Positions 42,676-55,267 of a DNA stretch of 64,000 nucleotides are shown piece after piece. This stretch comes from Rhodobacterales bacterium 52_120_T64 (GTDB taxonomy: Bacteria; Pseudomonadota; Alphaproteobacteria; Rhodobacterales; Rhodobacteraceae): assembly GCA_002162875.1 (NCBI GenBank), contig MABA01000017.1, positions 1 through 64,000 on the forward strand, in the 5' to 3' direction. A model generated the notes under the pieces. That model saw only the letters and a program-made list of their open reading frames with translations. It made no database searches and was not told the origin of the DNA. Numbering within the stretch: position 1 is the stretch's first letter; every line of letters begins with the position of its first letter. The translations under genes were made by a program, and so were the position numbers.

Positions 42676-42930
42676 ATGAAACCCGTCGAAATTTATACCA
42701 CCCCGATCTGTGGTTACTGCGTAGCCGCGAAACGTCTTCTGAATAAGAAGGGCGTCGAATATACTGAGTATAACGTAATGATTAATCCTGACAAACGGGC
42801 CGAGATGACCCAGCGTAGTAACGGTGGCCGGACGGTTCCGCAGATTTTCATCGATGGGAAGCCAATTGGTGGTTGCGATGAGCTGTTTGACCTAGAAGGT
42901 GGTGACGTTCTTGACAAGATGCTGGCCTAA
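42676..42930 (+). CDS. grxC: Glutaredoxin 3
   Basis: Small dithiol oxidoreductase of 84 residues reducing protein disulfides or glutathionylated proteins with glutathione. Active site CGYC at residues 12-15, cis-proline segment RTVPQIFIDG and glutathione-binding GGCDELFDLE are all present. GGAG lies before the ATG. It is followed after 3 bases by a nitrilase-family gene and then a MarR regulator, forming a probable three-gene unit. Confidence 0.94.
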   Translation: MKPVEIYTTPICGYCVAAKRLLNKKGVEYTEYNVMINPDKRAEMTQRSNGGRTVPQIFIDGKPIGGCDELFDLEGGDVLDKMLA

Positions 42931-42933
42931 GCG

Positions 42934-43770
42934 ATGAAAGTTGCGCTGGTTCAGTTCACATCGAGTAACGATCCAGCAGCCAATTTGCTTTTGGCAGAAG
43001 GTTTCATCCGCGAGGCACATGCTGGTGGCGCGGAATTTATTTTGACGCCTGAAACCACGAATATCATTTCGTCGAGTCGGAAGCAGCAAGCCGAAGTTTT
43101 GCACTTCGAGGCTGAGGATCCCTCCTTGGCCCGACTGCGAGACTTGTCGCAGGAATTGAAAATTTGGCTTCTGATCGGCTCCTTGGGATTGAAAACGGGC
43201 GATGCGGACGCACGCTTTGCCAACCGCTCGTTTCTGATCTCCCCAACCGGAGAGATCGCAGCCCGATACGACAAGATCCACATGTTTGATGTCGATTTGG
43301 GCAATGGTGAAGTGTATCGCGAGTCTTCTGCTTATCGCCCAGGCACCAAGGCGACATTGGCGAAAACCGATATCGGCAATATTGGAATGACCATCTGCTA
43401 CGACTTGCGATTCCCTGATCTTTACCGTGAACTGGCGCAAGCAGGGGCCGACATATTGACGGCTCCGGCTGCGTTTACAGTGCCGACCGGGCGGGCACAT
43501 TGGCATGCTTTGTTGCGGGCACGGGCCATCGAAAACGGGTGTTTTGTGTTGGCTCCGGCGCAGTGCGGAATGCATGACTGGGGTAAGGAACCACGGCGTG
43601 AAACCTTTGGTCATTCATTGGTGATTTCTCCTTGGGGAGAGGTTTTGGCCGATGGCGGCGAAACGCAAGGCGTGACTTTTGTTGAATTGGACCTTAACGA
43701 TGTTGCAAAGGCGCGCGCGAAAATTCCTTCGCTCATGCATGACCGAGAATTTGAACCCCCCGAGGCGTAA
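42934..43770 (+). CDS. Carbon-nitrogen hydrolase (nitrilase superfamily, Nit1/deaminated-glutathione amidase type)
   Basis: Nitrilase-fold amidohydrolase of 278 residues with the Glu-Lys-Cys triad visible: E40 (LTPETTN), K114 (YDKIHMFD) and C155 (MTICYDLRFPDLYREL). The segment KIHMFDVDLGNGEVYRES is characteristic of the Nit1 subgroup, shown in other organisms to hydrolyse deaminated glutathione. The neighbouring glutaredoxin gene fits a glutathione-repair role. It overlaps the next gene by one base (TAATG). Confidence 0.87.
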   Translation: MKVALVQFTSSNDPAANLLLAEGFIREAHAGGAEFILTPETTNIISSSRKQQAEVLHFEAEDPSLARLRDLSQELKIWLLIGSLGLKTGDADARFANRSFLISPTGEIAARYDKIHMFDVDLGNGEVYRESSAYRPGTKATLAKTDIGNIGMTICYDLRFPDLYRELAQAGADILTAPAAFTVPTGRAHWHALLRARAIENGCFVLAPAQCGMHDWGKEPRRETFGHSLVISPWGEVLADGGETQGVTFVELDLNDVAKARAKIPSLMHDREFEPPEA

Positions 43771-44219
43771 TGTCCGATAAACTATCAAACGACCCGTTGG
43801 CGATCGCCCTTTTCAGCGAAATTTCCGCAGTAGAGCAAATGGCGCGAACCCGTTTCAGCCGCGCGCTGCCCAAAGGGATGGAGCTGTCGCATTTCACCGT
43901 TCTAAACCATTTCGCCCGATTGGGTGGTGAGAAAACACCTGCCCAACTCGCACGGATATTTCACGTAACTAAAGGTGCGATGACCAACACGCTCTCGAAG
44001 CTGGAGGCAGCAGGATATGTCCACATTCGTCCTGACTGGGATGATGCACGGCGCAAGTTTGTATCGCTAAGTCCCGCGGGCCATACCGCCCGCGATGAAG
44101 CGGTTCGGGCAATTGCACCAGTGTTTGACGATGCTGTGGCAAGTCTTGGCTCTGATAATATCCGAGCTGCCTTGCCGTTCTTGCGTGATTTGAGAATGCT
44201 TCTGGCAAGCGAAGAGTAA
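43770..44219 (+). CDS. MarR family transcriptional regulator
   Basis: Winged-helix regulator of 149 residues. The DNA-binding core is FTVLNHFARLGGEKTPAQLARIFHVTKGAMTNTLSKLEAAGYVHI, with the wing at DWDDARRKFVSLSPAG. It is translationally coupled to the nitrilase gene (TAATG) and probably senses a ligand linked to glutathione or redox stress, or simply a phenolic compound as many MarR proteins do; nothing here fixes it. Stop is immediately adjacent to the stop of convergent ubiG. Confidence 0.88.
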   Translation: MSDKLSNDPLAIALFSEISAVEQMARTRFSRALPKGMELSHFTVLNHFARLGGEKTPAQLARIFHVTKGAMTNTLSKLEAAGYVHIRPDWDDARRKFVSLSPAGHTARDEAVRAIAPVFDDAVASLGSDNIRAALPFLRDLRMLLASEE

Positions 44220-44972
44220 TTATTCCGGCTTAATGCTGGCTGTCACGTAATTCACCGACAAATCCTGATCTGAAATCGACCATGACCATAAAAGCGGATT
44301 GAAGACGAATCCTTTGCGATCAACGGGTTTTAGCCCAGCGTTGGCAATCAGCTCGAACAATTCGTCTGGTGTAATGAATTTGTGCCACTCATGCGTGCCA
44401 CGCGGCAACCAACGCATAATCACCTCGGCGGCTACAATCGCGGCCATATAGCTTCTGGGATTGCGGTTTAACGTAGAACACAACATCAATCCGCCCGGTT
44501 TTAGCAGTTGGCGACAAGCTGTAAGATACGCCAGCGGATCAGAAACGTGCTCGATTACTTCCATATTCAAAACAATATCAAATTGTTCGGAGGCCTCGGC
44601 CAACGCCTCTGCGGTTATATGGCGATAATCAATGTCGAGACCTGATTGGCCGGCGTGAAGCTTTGCTACAGGGATATTTCCCGCACCTGCATCGGCACCG
44701 ATCACTGTTGCACCAAGGCGGGCCATTGGTTCTGAAAGCAAACCGCCACCGCATCCAATGTCTAACAGTCGCAAGCCCTCGAACGGATGTAGGGAATTGG
44801 GGTCACGACCAAATTCCGCACTAATTTGTTGCACGATGTATTCCAAACGAATGGGGTTCATCTCGTGCAACGGTTTGAATTTCCCCTTCGGATCCCACCA
44901 CTCGGCAGCCATGGCTTCAAACTTCGCGACCTCGGCCGGATCGACTGTAACAGTTGTTTGCGTTGCACTCAT
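44220..44972 (-). CDS. ubiG: 3-demethylubiquinone-9 3-O-methyltransferase / polyprenyldihydroxybenzoate methyltransferase
   Basis: Catalyses both O-methylations of ubiquinone synthesis. The 250-residue protein has [26 protein letters not shown] (the FxxxAxxWWDxxGxFxxLH family signature), SAM motif [20 protein letters not shown], and the helical [22 protein letters not shown] segment that binds membrane lipid. Single gene, divergent from the proline iminopeptidase and end-to-end with the MarR gene. Confidence 0.95.
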   Translation of the reverse strand: MSATQTTVTVDPAEVAKFEAMAAEWWDPKGKFKPLHEMNPIRLEYIVQQISAEFGRDPNSLHPFEGLRLLDIGCGGGLLSEPMARLGATVIGADAGAGNIPVAKLHAGQSGLDIDYRHITAEALAEASEQFDIVLNMEVIEHVSDPLAYLTACRQLLKPGGLMLCSTLNRNPRSYMAAIVAAEVIMRWLPRGTHEWHKFITPDELFELIANAGLKPVDRKGFVFNPLLWSWSISDQDLSVNYVTASIKPE

Positions 44973-45020
44973 CTTTTCTACCTGCCATGTTGGGGCGAAT
45001 GATTAACTAATAGAGCATAT

Positions 45021-45988
45021 ATGCTGGAACATGCGAGCCATAAAGACGAACAACCACGTCGCAGCCTTTATCCTGTCTGCGATGCGTTTGATACACGATC
45101 GCTGGAGGTATCCGGCGGGCACACAATTTACATGGAACAATCGGGGCGTGAAGACGGCGAACCCGTGGTCGTTTTACACGGCGGTCCGGGCGGCGGATGT
45201 AGCCCTGCCATGCGGCGGTTTTTTGACCCCGATCGGTATCGTGTAATTTTATTCGATCAGCGCGGATGTGGGCGTTCAACACCATATGCAAGCGTTGAAA
45301 ATAACACGACATGGGATTTAGTCGCGGATATCGAAACCATTCGCGAAACTTTGGATATTCCAAAGTGGACCGTGTTTGGCGGATCATGGGGCGCGACACT
45401 ATCTCTGCTATATGCTCAAACGCACCCCACACGTGTTAACGCGCTGGTATTACGCGGTATTTTCACAATGACCCAAGCAGAGCTAGATTGGTTCTATGGC
45501 GGTGGAGCAGGGCAGTTTTGGCCAGAAGCATGGGCGTTGTTTTCTAACATGGTTCCAGCCGACGAACGGCACGATCTGATCGCTGCATATCGTAAACGTC
45601 TTTTTGGGAAAGTTGACGCAGAGGTTATCCGGTTTTCGCGGGCGTGGGCAGCGTGGGAAAATACGCTAGCAACACTTGATTCCAATGGTCATGGTGGAAG
45701 GATTCCGGGCTATTATGCAAAAGCGTTTTCGCTAATTGAAAACCACTATTTCACCCACAACGGGTTCCTGCGTGAAGATCGCCAGATTTTTACTGATATG
45801 GGCAAAATCAAAAACATCCCAGGATATATCGTGCAAGGTCGCTACGACATGATTTGCCCTCCGCATACTGCCCATTCGTTGCACAAACTGTGGCCGAAGT
45901 CCGAGTTGAAGTTGGTTAGAGCCGGTCACGCAATGTCTGAACCAGAAATCGCCGCTGAATTGGTCGGCATTATGGACGAGATGGACTG

Positions 45989-45989
<1 letters not shown>
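45021..45989 (+). CDS. pip: Proline iminopeptidase
   Basis: Alpha/beta-hydrolase peptidase of family S33 that removes N-terminal proline. The 322-residue protein has the oxyanion region VVLHGGPGGGCSPAMRRFFDP, FDQRGCGRSTPY, the nucleophile elbow GGSWGATLSLLYAQTHP, and the catalytic aspartate and histidine near the end (GRYDMICPP, RAGHAMSEPE). Length and the DQRGCGRS motif fit the Pip subgroup. The stop overlaps the next gene by one base (TGATG). Confidence 0.93.
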
Positions 45990-48711
<2,722 letters not shown>

Positions 48712-48733
48712 TCACGGGCGACCGGACGGCAAG

Positions 48734-49483
48734 TTAAAGCGCGCCAAGCCCTCCGTCGATTGCGATGTTTTGGCCTGTGGTGAAACTGTTTGCAGGGTCA
48801 GCGGCCCATAATATGGCCTGAACGACCTCGTTAACGGTTGCCAATCGACGCATTGGAACGCCGCGCGTCATGTGTGATTCGACCTCTGGATCGTCAACGG
48901 CCTCACCTGCCATCGCGGTGGCGGCAAAGCTGGGGCAAATTGCGTTAACACGGATACCTTTACGCGCATATTCCAGCGCGGCGGCACGGGTTAGGCCGAC
49001 GACCCCGTGTTTTGAGGCGCCATAGATCGAAAGCCATGAGGCCCCACCCAATCCGGCAACGGAAGCGAGGTTAACAACTGCGCAACCCTCACCAGTTTCG
49101 GCGAACTGTGCTTCCATAACGGGAAGTTGCGCTTGCAACGCCCAAAATACGCCTAAAAGGTTTACGTCTATGACTTTGCGACTTTCCGCTTCGGTTAAAT
49201 CGGGGATTTTGGCAAAGCTATGCACGATGCCTGCGTTGTTGATCGCGATGTCGAGTGAACCAAAGGTATCGATCGAAAGCTTAACCAATTCTTTACTGTA
49301 GGCCGGATCGCGCACATCGCCGACGAGCGTTACAAAATCGCCTGAAATTCCCTCACCAAGACCTTCCGCCGAAATATCGCCGAGAACCAGCTTTGCGCCA
49401 GATTCCGAAAACAGTTTAGCCGTTGCGGCGCCAAAACCTGCCGAAGCTCCGGTGATTAGCACCGTTTTACCCGAAAAACTCAT
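48734..49483 (-). CDS. SDR family oxidoreductase (1)
   Basis: Classical short-chain dehydrogenase of 249 residues: nucleotide loop TGASAGFGAATAKLF, NNAG motif INNAGIV, catalytic serine region ASVAGLGG with YGASKHGVVGLT (YxxxK), and the end GQNIAIDGGLGAL. Substrate unknown. The ATG at 49483 overlaps the stop of the second SDR as TGATG; a TTG one codon earlier is less likely. The fadH-SDR-SDR run on one strand suggests shared involvement in acyl-CoA or alcohol oxidation. Confidence 0.88.
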   Translation of the reverse strand: MSFSGKTVLITGASAGFGAATAKLFSESGAKLVLGDISAEGLGEGISGDFVTLVGDVRDPAYSKELVKLSIDTFGSLDIAINNAGIVHSFAKIPDLTEAESRKVIDVNLLGVFWALQAQLPVMEAQFAETGEGCAVVNLASVAGLGGASWLSIYGASKHGVVGLTRAAALEYARKGIRVNAICPSFAATAMAGEAVDDPEVESHMTRGVPMRRLATVNEVVQAILWAADPANSFTTGQNIAIDGGLGAL

Positions 49484-50304
49484 CAAATCGCGTTTGCGAA
49501 CAGGTTTTGGGCCGCCTGGACGTTCATACCACCGTCAAGTGGAATGATCGCGCCTGACGTGTACGCACCACCGCGTCCACATAAGAACAATGTCGCACCG
49601 GCGATGTCCTCGGGTGCTCCAACGCGGCCGATTGGGACGTTTGCGCCAACTTTCGTCTGGCCTTCCTCGCTGCCAATTGCAAAGGCTGTCATCTTGGATG
49701 GGAAAGGGCCGGGGGCAAAAGCGTTGACGGTTATATTCTTCGAAGCCAGTTCTGCTGCGAGGATCTTGGTTAAGTGGTGTACAGCACCTTTGGAAACAGC
49801 ATAGGAATATGCCCCCTCCGCCAACGGAATGGTTCCCATCACGGAACCGATGTTAATAATTCGTGAAGGATCACCATCAGTGGCCGCAGTCGTTAACAAA
49901 TCGGTAAGGTTTCGCGTTAACGTAAACATGCCAGCGACGTTAATATTCATTACCTTTTCCCAAGCCTTATGGGGGAAGGTGCTGTACGGCTCGCCCCATG
50001 TGATACCTGCGTTATTCACTAGAATATCCAATTTGTCAGTGCGGGCTTTGACATTGACGGTCAGGTCTTCGATGGCGGCTTCGGAGCCGACATCGCCCGC
50101 GAACCCTTCGGCGGAACCATCTGCGCCCAAAGCGTTCAGTTCGGCGGCGACTGCTTCACATGCTTCGCCTTTGCGGCTGGCAATCAGAACGCGTGCGCCA
50201 CCTTGGACCAACGCCTCCGCGATCATGCGGCCTATGCCTGTTGCGCCGCCTGTAACCAACGCCGTTTTTCCTGAAACACCAAATATGCTGTTAAGATATG
50301 CCAT
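49483..50304 (-). CDS. SDR family oxidoreductase (2)
   Basis: Classical SDR of about 273 residues. Nucleotide loop VTGGATGIGRMIAEALV, NNAG in LVNNAGITWG, catalytic SVMGTIPLAEGAYSYAVSKGAV (serine, YxxxK), end TSGAIIPLDGGMN. It looks most like gluconate-dehydrogenase/FabG-type SDRs, but substrate cannot be assigned. ATG 50304 is chosen because a G-rich ribosome-binding site (GGGGGGAAA) precedes it; the frame extends 18 codons further upstream without support. Starts the SDR-SDR-fadH unit. Confidence 0.87.
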   Translation of the reverse strand: MAYLNSIFGVSGKTALVTGGATGIGRMIAEALVQGGARVLIASRKGEACEAVAAELNALGADGSAEGFAGDVGSEAAIEDLTVNVKARTDKLDILVNNAGITWGEPYSTFPHKAWEKVMNINVAGMFTLTRNLTDLLTTAATDGDPSRIINIGSVMGTIPLAEGAYSYAVSKGAVHHLTKILAAELASKNITVNAFAPGPFPSKMTAFAIGSEEGQTKVGANVPIGRVGAPEDIAGATLFLCGRGGAYTSGAIIPLDGGMNVQAAQNLFANAI

Positions 50305-50473
50305 TTTCCCCCCAAAAAAGATTTCGATAAGACTGCGCAATTGTCGGTTACAATGCAATTGTGAACGCAGCGTCTAGAACATTCAAATAAATCTTTAGGA
50401 AATTTTTCGGTTTTGCTTTATGTATAGCGTGGGGCAGAAAAGTGACTAGAAACTAACACATAGGGGTTTGGAT

Positions 50474-50731
50474 ATGCTCTACTTTCTAATTAGTGCTATA
50501 TGCGGTATTGGCGGCGGAATATTTTCGTCGCAATTTTTTAAAGAATATTCTCTGGGTACAATTGGCAATCTGGTTACAGGTTTTCTTGGTGGCGTAGCAA
50601 CACACACGCTTATCGTGTTAGTGATGGGCGGAACTGCCTTTTCACTAGCCATCGTTGGTGGGTTTATTGGCGGCGTTATAGTTCGCGTTGCGTTTTCGAT
50701 TATTCGTCAACGCATGTCACCAGATTCCTAG
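50474..50731 (+). CDS. Small hypothetical membrane protein
   Basis: An 85-residue protein with two to three glycine-rich hydrophobic segments ([51 protein letters not shown]). The GG-rich helices recall GlsB/YeaQ-type small membrane proteins but the match is loose. ATG 50474 follows AGGGG at 7 bases. The stop shares CTAG with the stop of convergent dapB. Confidence 0.65.
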   Translation: MLYFLISAICGIGGGIFSSQFFKEYSLGTIGNLVTGFLGGVATHTLIVLVMGGTAFSLAIVGGFIGGVIVRVAFSIIRQRMSPDS

Positions 50732-51540
50732 TCTAAGCCTAGCACGTCCAGCATCGTGTATTCGCCCGGTTTTTGCGACTGGCCCCACAGGGCTGCCTTA
50801 ATCGCCCCGCGCGCGAACAGCATCCTATCGCTGGCGATGTGGCGCAGGATAATGCGTTCACCTTCGCCGGCGAAAATTACGTCGTGTTCGCCAATAACGT
50901 CGCCACCGCGAAGCGATACAAACCCGATATCGCCGCGTTTGCGTGCTCCGGTTTCGCCGTCGCGACCACGGTCTGATACATCGGCCAGATCAACACCGCG
51001 CCCTTCGGCGGCGGCTTCACCTAGCATTAAAGCGGTGCCAGAAGGTGCGTCGACTTTGTGGTGATGATGCATCTCAACGATCTCGACGTCGAAATCCATA
51101 TCGAGGGCCGCTGCAACTTTGCGTGTTAGAACCGTTAACAAATTCACACCAAGGCTCATATTTCCCGCCCGAACAACGATCGCATGCCGCGCGGCTGCTG
51201 CGATTTTGGCAAGATGGGTATCTTCAAGCCCGGTTGTGCCGATCACATGGGTAACTCGTGCCTGCGCCGCCAATTCGGAATGCAGGACCGTGGCCGTGGG
51301 TGATGTGAAATCAACAACAGCTTGCGAATGGGCCAGAACCTCCAACGGATCATCCGACACTGTGATGCCGTTGGCCGCACCGCCAAGGCATTCGCCAAGA
51401 TCGCGGCCAATCCAGTTGTGTCCAGCGCGTTCAGTCACACCAGCAAGATGCGCGTTCTCGTTTTCCTCGATGGCTTGAATTAGCATTCGGCCCATACGAC
51501 CCGACGCGCCCATTACTGCAATGCCTGTTGTTTCGCTCAT
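50728..51540 (-). CDS. dapB: 4-hydroxy-tetrahydrodipicolinate reductase
   Basis: NAD(P)H reductase of the lysine/diaminopimelate pathway. The 270-residue protein has the Rossmann loop [27 protein letters not shown], the substrate motif [21 protein letters not shown] and [17 protein letters not shown]. The ATG at 51540 follows GAGGG; an in-frame ATG 4 codons upstream is possible. Divergent from rbfA across about 100 bases containing TTGACA on the plus strand (51563-51568) without a good -10. Confidence 0.95.
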   Translation of the reverse strand: MSETTGIAVMGASGRMGRMLIQAIEENENAHLAGVTERAGHNWIGRDLGECLGGAANGITVSDDPLEVLAHSQAVVDFTSPTATVLHSELAAQARVTHVIGTTGLEDTHLAKIAAAARHAIVVRAGNMSLGVNLLTVLTRKVAAALDMDFDVEIVEMHHHHKVDAPSGTALMLGEAAAEGRGVDLADVSDRGRDGETGARKRGDIGFVSLRGGDVIGEHDVIFAGEGERIILRHIASDRMLFARGAIKAALWGQSQKPGEYTMLDVLGLD

Positions 51541-51642
51541 TTCGGCCCTCATTAGCTATTTGTTGACAGGTTTAGCGTTCAATTCACGCAAAGCAAAGGG
51601 GGGATGGCTTGACTTAGCCGCAATCTGGGGGGAATAGGGGCC

Positions 51643-52050
51643 ATGGCAAAGAAAAGATTCAACGCGGGCGCAGGCCCATCCCAACGACAGCTTCGCGTAG
51701 GCGAGCTGATCCGGCGTAAACTCTCCGACATTATGTTGCGGGGCGAACTGCATGATGCGGAACTGGCACATGTGTCCGTCACCATCGGCGAGGTGCGCGT
51801 TTCACCAGACTTGCGCAACGCTATCGTTTTTGCGTTGCCGCTCGGTGGAATTAATACCGATGCGGTGATTGAAGCACTTAACCGCAATCAGGGCGAGCTT
51901 CGCCATCTGGTTACCAAAGGGTTAAAGCTTAAGCATGCTCCAGAACTTAAGTTTTTGGCGGATCGTAGTTTTGATCAGATCGAAGCCACGAATAAGTTGC
52001 TGGATTCACCCGACGTGCGCCGCGATCTTGATCCCAAAGAAGACGAATAG
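51643..52050 (+). CDS. rbfA: 30S ribosome-binding factor A
   Basis: KH-fold maturation factor for the 16S rRNA 5' end and cold adaptation. The 135-residue protein has SQRQLRVGELIRRKLSDIML, VSVTIGEVRVSPDLRNAIVF and the family end APELKFLADRSFDQ. AGGGG precedes the ATG. It starts the rbfA-(sulfotransferase)-truB-GNAT run; in most bacteria truB follows rbfA directly, here a 1.5-kb gene separates them. Confidence 0.94.
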   Translation: MAKKRFNAGAGPSQRQLRVGELIRRKLSDIMLRGELHDAELAHVSVTIGEVRVSPDLRNAIVFALPLGGINTDAVIEALNRNQGELRHLVTKGLKLKHAPELKFLADRSFDQIEATNKLLDSPDVRRDLDPKEDE

Positions 52051-52056
52051 GTTGGT

Positions 52057-53568
52057 ATGATTAGGGGGCTGCTGAAAAAGTTCCGAAAAACGAAACGTCG
52101 TACACAGGCGCAACGGATGCTGACTTTGCGAAGTGCGCCGGTTTACTATCTGCCGATCACCAAGAGCGGCAGCACATACCTTAAGAACCTGTTTTATTAT
52201 CTGGACCATTTGGGTGAACACGCGTCGGGTATCGACATACATTCAAATTCTGACGATTTGGTGCGTGCGAAAACAGGGGACGAGGAAGCCATTCGCCAAA
52301 GCTCATATGCTTTTGCGGTGGTGCGCGATCCTGTGGACCGGTTTTTGTCGCTATACTTTGACAAAGTTTACGGCGATGGCCCAAATAATTTCCCGGAAAT
52401 TCGTTCGTATTTGGCTGAGGAAATCCGGTTAGATTTGACTCCGTGTATTACTGTTGAAGCACATCATGAAAATTGTATCCGGCTTATAGATTGGTTGGCG
52501 CTGAATCTGTCTTTCAACACTGATGTGCCCGTGAACGCTCATTGGCGACGTCAGGCCAGTCGGTTGAAAAGGGTGGACACATTGAACCTTACCCACCTGA
52601 CACTTGATGGGCTGGACTGGCAATTGGCGTTGTTGTTGGGTGAAGTTGTTCCGAACATCAAACCTGCGATGGCCGCGGTGAAGTCAAAAAATCGGACGGA
52701 TAAGCCTTTCACTCGAGCACAAATACTAGATTCTGCGTTGTTGGAGAAAATTGAAACGGTATATTCCACGGACCGAAAGCTTTATGAACAGGCGTCACGA
52801 AAATGGCAGCCTTGGTTGGACTACCATCCCGAAGCCGCTGAAGGCGAAACAATCCGATGCTTTACAGCGACGGAGCATCCGATCAATTGCGTTGCGATTT
52901 CCAAAATCGGGCGGACGTATTTAAGGAACCTGCTGTATATATTGGAGCACGGAGATGAATATCACGCCCCTTTGAAAATCCATTCCAAAGGCGTTTCTTC
53001 CAATAGCGAATTGACCCACACCGAAGCCGCTAAAGAAGTTTCATTTTTTGTTGTCCGAAATCCGGTGGATCGGTTTTTCTCTCTGTACTTTGATAAAATA
53101 TACGACACAGGGGAACATTCGTTCCCATGGATCACGAAGCGGTTGGTCGAGCATCGTGGGTTTGTTCACGATGCCAACCTTACACTTGAGCAGCATAGGG
53201 CTAACTGTCTGGCCCTGTTGGAATACATCAACCGCAAGTTCAAAACTGAGGCATTGCAAGACATCAATTCGCATTGGTCACCACAGGTCGAGATGGCCAA
53301 AAAGGCTATTCGATTTGGTTTGCAGCCGTTGTTACTAGAGAATTTGGAAGAACAGCTGTTGATTATTGCTGATGGACATATCGAAGGGTTGGAAAAAGCT
53401 ATTCAAGCATTACCGCATAGAAATAGCTCGCCAAAGCCGTTCACGATCGAAGAAATTCTAACACCAGACATTGCCCGAAGAATATCTGACCTTTATAGCG
53501 ACGACCAAGCGCTGTATGAGCGCGTTAAAATGGCTTGGGATACAACTGGCCAACCTCCAAAACTGTAG
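52057..53568 (+). CDS. Tandem sulfotransferase-like protein (two fused domains)
   Basis: A 503-residue protein made of two similar halves, each with the PAPS-binding motifs of sulfotransferases. Half one: [16 protein letters not shown] (residues 34-49, 5'-phosphosulfate loop) and [16 protein letters not shown] (88-103, 3'-phosphate loop with R90 and S98). Half two: [16 protein letters not shown] (about 281) and [16 protein letters not shown] (about 332). Each is followed by a helix-rich region ending in an [12 protein letters not shown] or LYERVKMAW type motif. No signal peptide; the N-terminus is basic. Family role is transfer of sulfate from PAPS to a sugar, lipid or other acceptor; the acceptor here is unknown. 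Seven bases after rbfA, 7 before truB. Confidence 0.8.
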   Translation: MIRGLLKKFRKTKRRTQAQRMLTLRSAPVYYLPITKSGSTYLKNLFYYLDHLGEHASGIDIHSNSDDLVRAKTGDEEAIRQSSYAFAVVRDPVDRFLSLYFDKVYGDGPNNFPEIRSYLAEEIRLDLTPCITVEAHHENCIRLIDWLALNLSFNTDVPVNAHWRRQASRLKRVDTLNLTHLTLDGLDWQLALLLGEVVPNIKPAMAAVKSKNRTDKPFTRAQILDSALLEKIETVYSTDRKLYEQASRKWQPWLDYHPEAAEGETIRCFTATEHPINCVAISKIGRTYLRNLLYILEHGDEYHAPLKIHSKGVSSNSELTHTEAAKEVSFFVVRNPVDRFFSLYFDKIYDTGEHSFPWITKRLVEHRGFVHDANLTLEQHRANCLALLEYINRKFKTEALQDINSHWSPQVEMAKKAIRFGLQPLLLENLEEQLLIIADGHIEGLEKAIQALPHRNSSPKPFTIEEILTPDIARRISDLYSDDQALYERVKMAWDTTGQPPKL

Positions 53569-53575
53569 GAATACC

Positions 53576-54487
53576 ATGGCAAGACGTAAAAAGGGACGCG
53601 CGATAAGCGGATGGCTGATTGTGGATAAACCGCTAGGCGTTACGTCGAGTGCGGTTGTGAACAAAGCAAAATGGGCGTTCGACGCGCAAAAAGCCGGGCA
53701 TGCGGGCACGCTGGATCCTGAGGCAACGGGCGTGCTGGCGATTGCTTTTGGTGAAGCGACAAAAACCGTTCCATATGTGACTGATTCCATGAAGGCGTAC
53801 CGGTTTACTGTACGTTTGGGCCAGGCAACCAATACGGATGACGGCGAAGGCGAGGTGACAAGCGAAAGTGACAATCGCCCAACAGCCGACGAAATTCGCG
53901 CGGCACTGCCAGCATTCACCGGTGACATCATGCAGGTTCCCCCGCAATATTCAGCCGTGAAGGTTGATGGTGAACGGGCATATAAACGTGCGCGCGACGG
54001 CGAAGAGATGGAGCTTGCCGCGCGACCGCTACTTGTGGAATCGTTGGAGCTGATCGAGATGTCAGATGCGGATCACGCTGTACTTGAAATGACTTGCGGC
54101 AAGGGTGGTTACGTTCGTTCTATCGCACGCGATCTGGGGCAGGCATTGGGGTGCTTCGGTCACGTGGTGCAGTTGCGCCGTGTTTGGGCAGGACCGTTTG
54201 AAGTGTCTGACGGCATCTCGTTTGAAACGCTGGATAGGATGGCGAAGGATCGCAAGCTGGACGAATTTCTTCTACCACTAGAGGCCGGCCTGCATGATTT
54301 GCCTGAATTGACTTGCACACCGGAAGGTGCCGCGAAATTACGCAATGGAAATCCCGGAATGGTGATAGCCTCGGATGTGGAATACGGCGAGGAATGCTGG
54401 GCTTCGCTGAATAGTGTTCCGGTTGCGATCGGGGTTTACAAAAGCGGTGAACTGCATCCAAATCGGGTTTTTGTATTAGGAGACTAG
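53576..54487 (+). CDS. truB: tRNA pseudouridine55 synthase
   Basis: Makes pseudouridine 55 in the T-loop of tRNAs. The 303-residue protein has [30 protein letters not shown] with catalytic D47, [20 protein letters not shown] and [15 protein letters not shown]. Start ATG 53576 follows AGGA directly behind the sulfotransferase stop; the open frame continues upstream inside that gene and is not used. Followed by the GNAT gene after 3 bases. Confidence 0.95.
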   Translation: MARRKKGRAISGWLIVDKPLGVTSSAVVNKAKWAFDAQKAGHAGTLDPEATGVLAIAFGEATKTVPYVTDSMKAYRFTVRLGQATNTDDGEGEVTSESDNRPTADEIRAALPAFTGDIMQVPPQYSAVKVDGERAYKRARDGEEMELAARPLLVESLELIEMSDADHAVLEMTCGKGGYVRSIARDLGQALGCFGHVVQLRRVWAGPFEVSDGISFETLDRMAKDRKLDEFLLPLEAGLHDLPELTCTPEGAAKLRNGNPGMVIASDVEYGEECWASLNSVPVAIGVYKSGELHPNRVFVLGD

Positions 54488-54490
54488 CAA

Positions 54491-55192
54491 ATGGCGGATC
54501 GTGTAAACCACCTCGGCCAGCCGATCGGAGATGATGTTGTTTGGGCGGGCGCGAAGACGCCACCGCGCAGCAATATGGACGGCCAGTATTGCCGGTTGGA
54601 ACCAATCGACATCGATCGCCACGCGGCTGATTTGTTTAAGGCGTTTTCAGCAGATAAAACAGGCGGGATCTGGACCTATTTATTCACAGATCCTTTTGCA
54701 ACCGAAGCTGACCTTCGTGAATGGATGAATAATGCCTGTCTGGGCGATGATCCGTTGTTCCATGCGGTTATCGACAAACGAACTGACAAAGCGGTGGGCT
54801 TTGCCACGTTTATGCGGATTGATCCGGTTATGGGTGTGATCGAGGTGGGAAATATTAACTTCGCCCCAGCGCTTCAACGGACTCCAGCCGCGACCGAAGC
54901 GATGTTTCTGATGATGCAACGAGTGTTTAATGAGCTGGGTTACCGCCGCTACGAGTGGAAATGTGACAACCTGAATGCGCCTTCGCATAAGGCGGCGAAA
55001 CGGCTGGGCTTCACGTACGAAGGATTGTTCCGCCAAGCGTTGGTATACAAAGATCGAAATCGTGACACAGCATGGTTTTCAATTATCGATACCGAATGGC
55101 CCCCGCTGAAAAAGGCGTTCATTGCTTGGTTGGATGCGGACAATTTCGATGAATCTGGCAATCAGATAAGAAAGCTGGAAGAGTTCCGGTAG
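54491..55192 (+). CDS. GNAT family N-acetyltransferase
   Basis: Acetyltransferase of 233 residues, of the RimJ/RimL-like Acetyltransf_3 type. VIEVGNINFAPALQRTPAATEAMFLMM spans the acetyl-CoA loop and RRYEWKCDNLNAPSHKAAKRLGFTYEG is the conserved C-terminal part. WSIIDTEW-like VFSIIDTEWPPLKKAF ends the domain. Substrate is unknown (protein N-terminus, antibiotic or small molecule). The 3-base spacing to truB suggests co-translation, but that does not make it a ribosomal enzyme. Confidence 0.87.
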   Translation: MADRVNHLGQPIGDDVVWAGAKTPPRSNMDGQYCRLEPIDIDRHAADLFKAFSADKTGGIWTYLFTDPFATEADLREWMNNACLGDDPLFHAVIDKRTDKAVGFATFMRIDPVMGVIEVGNINFAPALQRTPAATEAMFLMMQRVFNELGYRRYEWKCDNLNAPSHKAAKRLGFTYEGLFRQALVYKDRNRDTAWFSIIDTEWPPLKKAFIAWLDADNFDESGNQIRKLEEFR

Positions 55193-55267
55193 CTATTGGG
55201 ATGAAAGTCGGACAAGGATTCTGTTTGCCCAATTGCCAAGCGTATAGCTTTCTGCCATGCAAACCGG

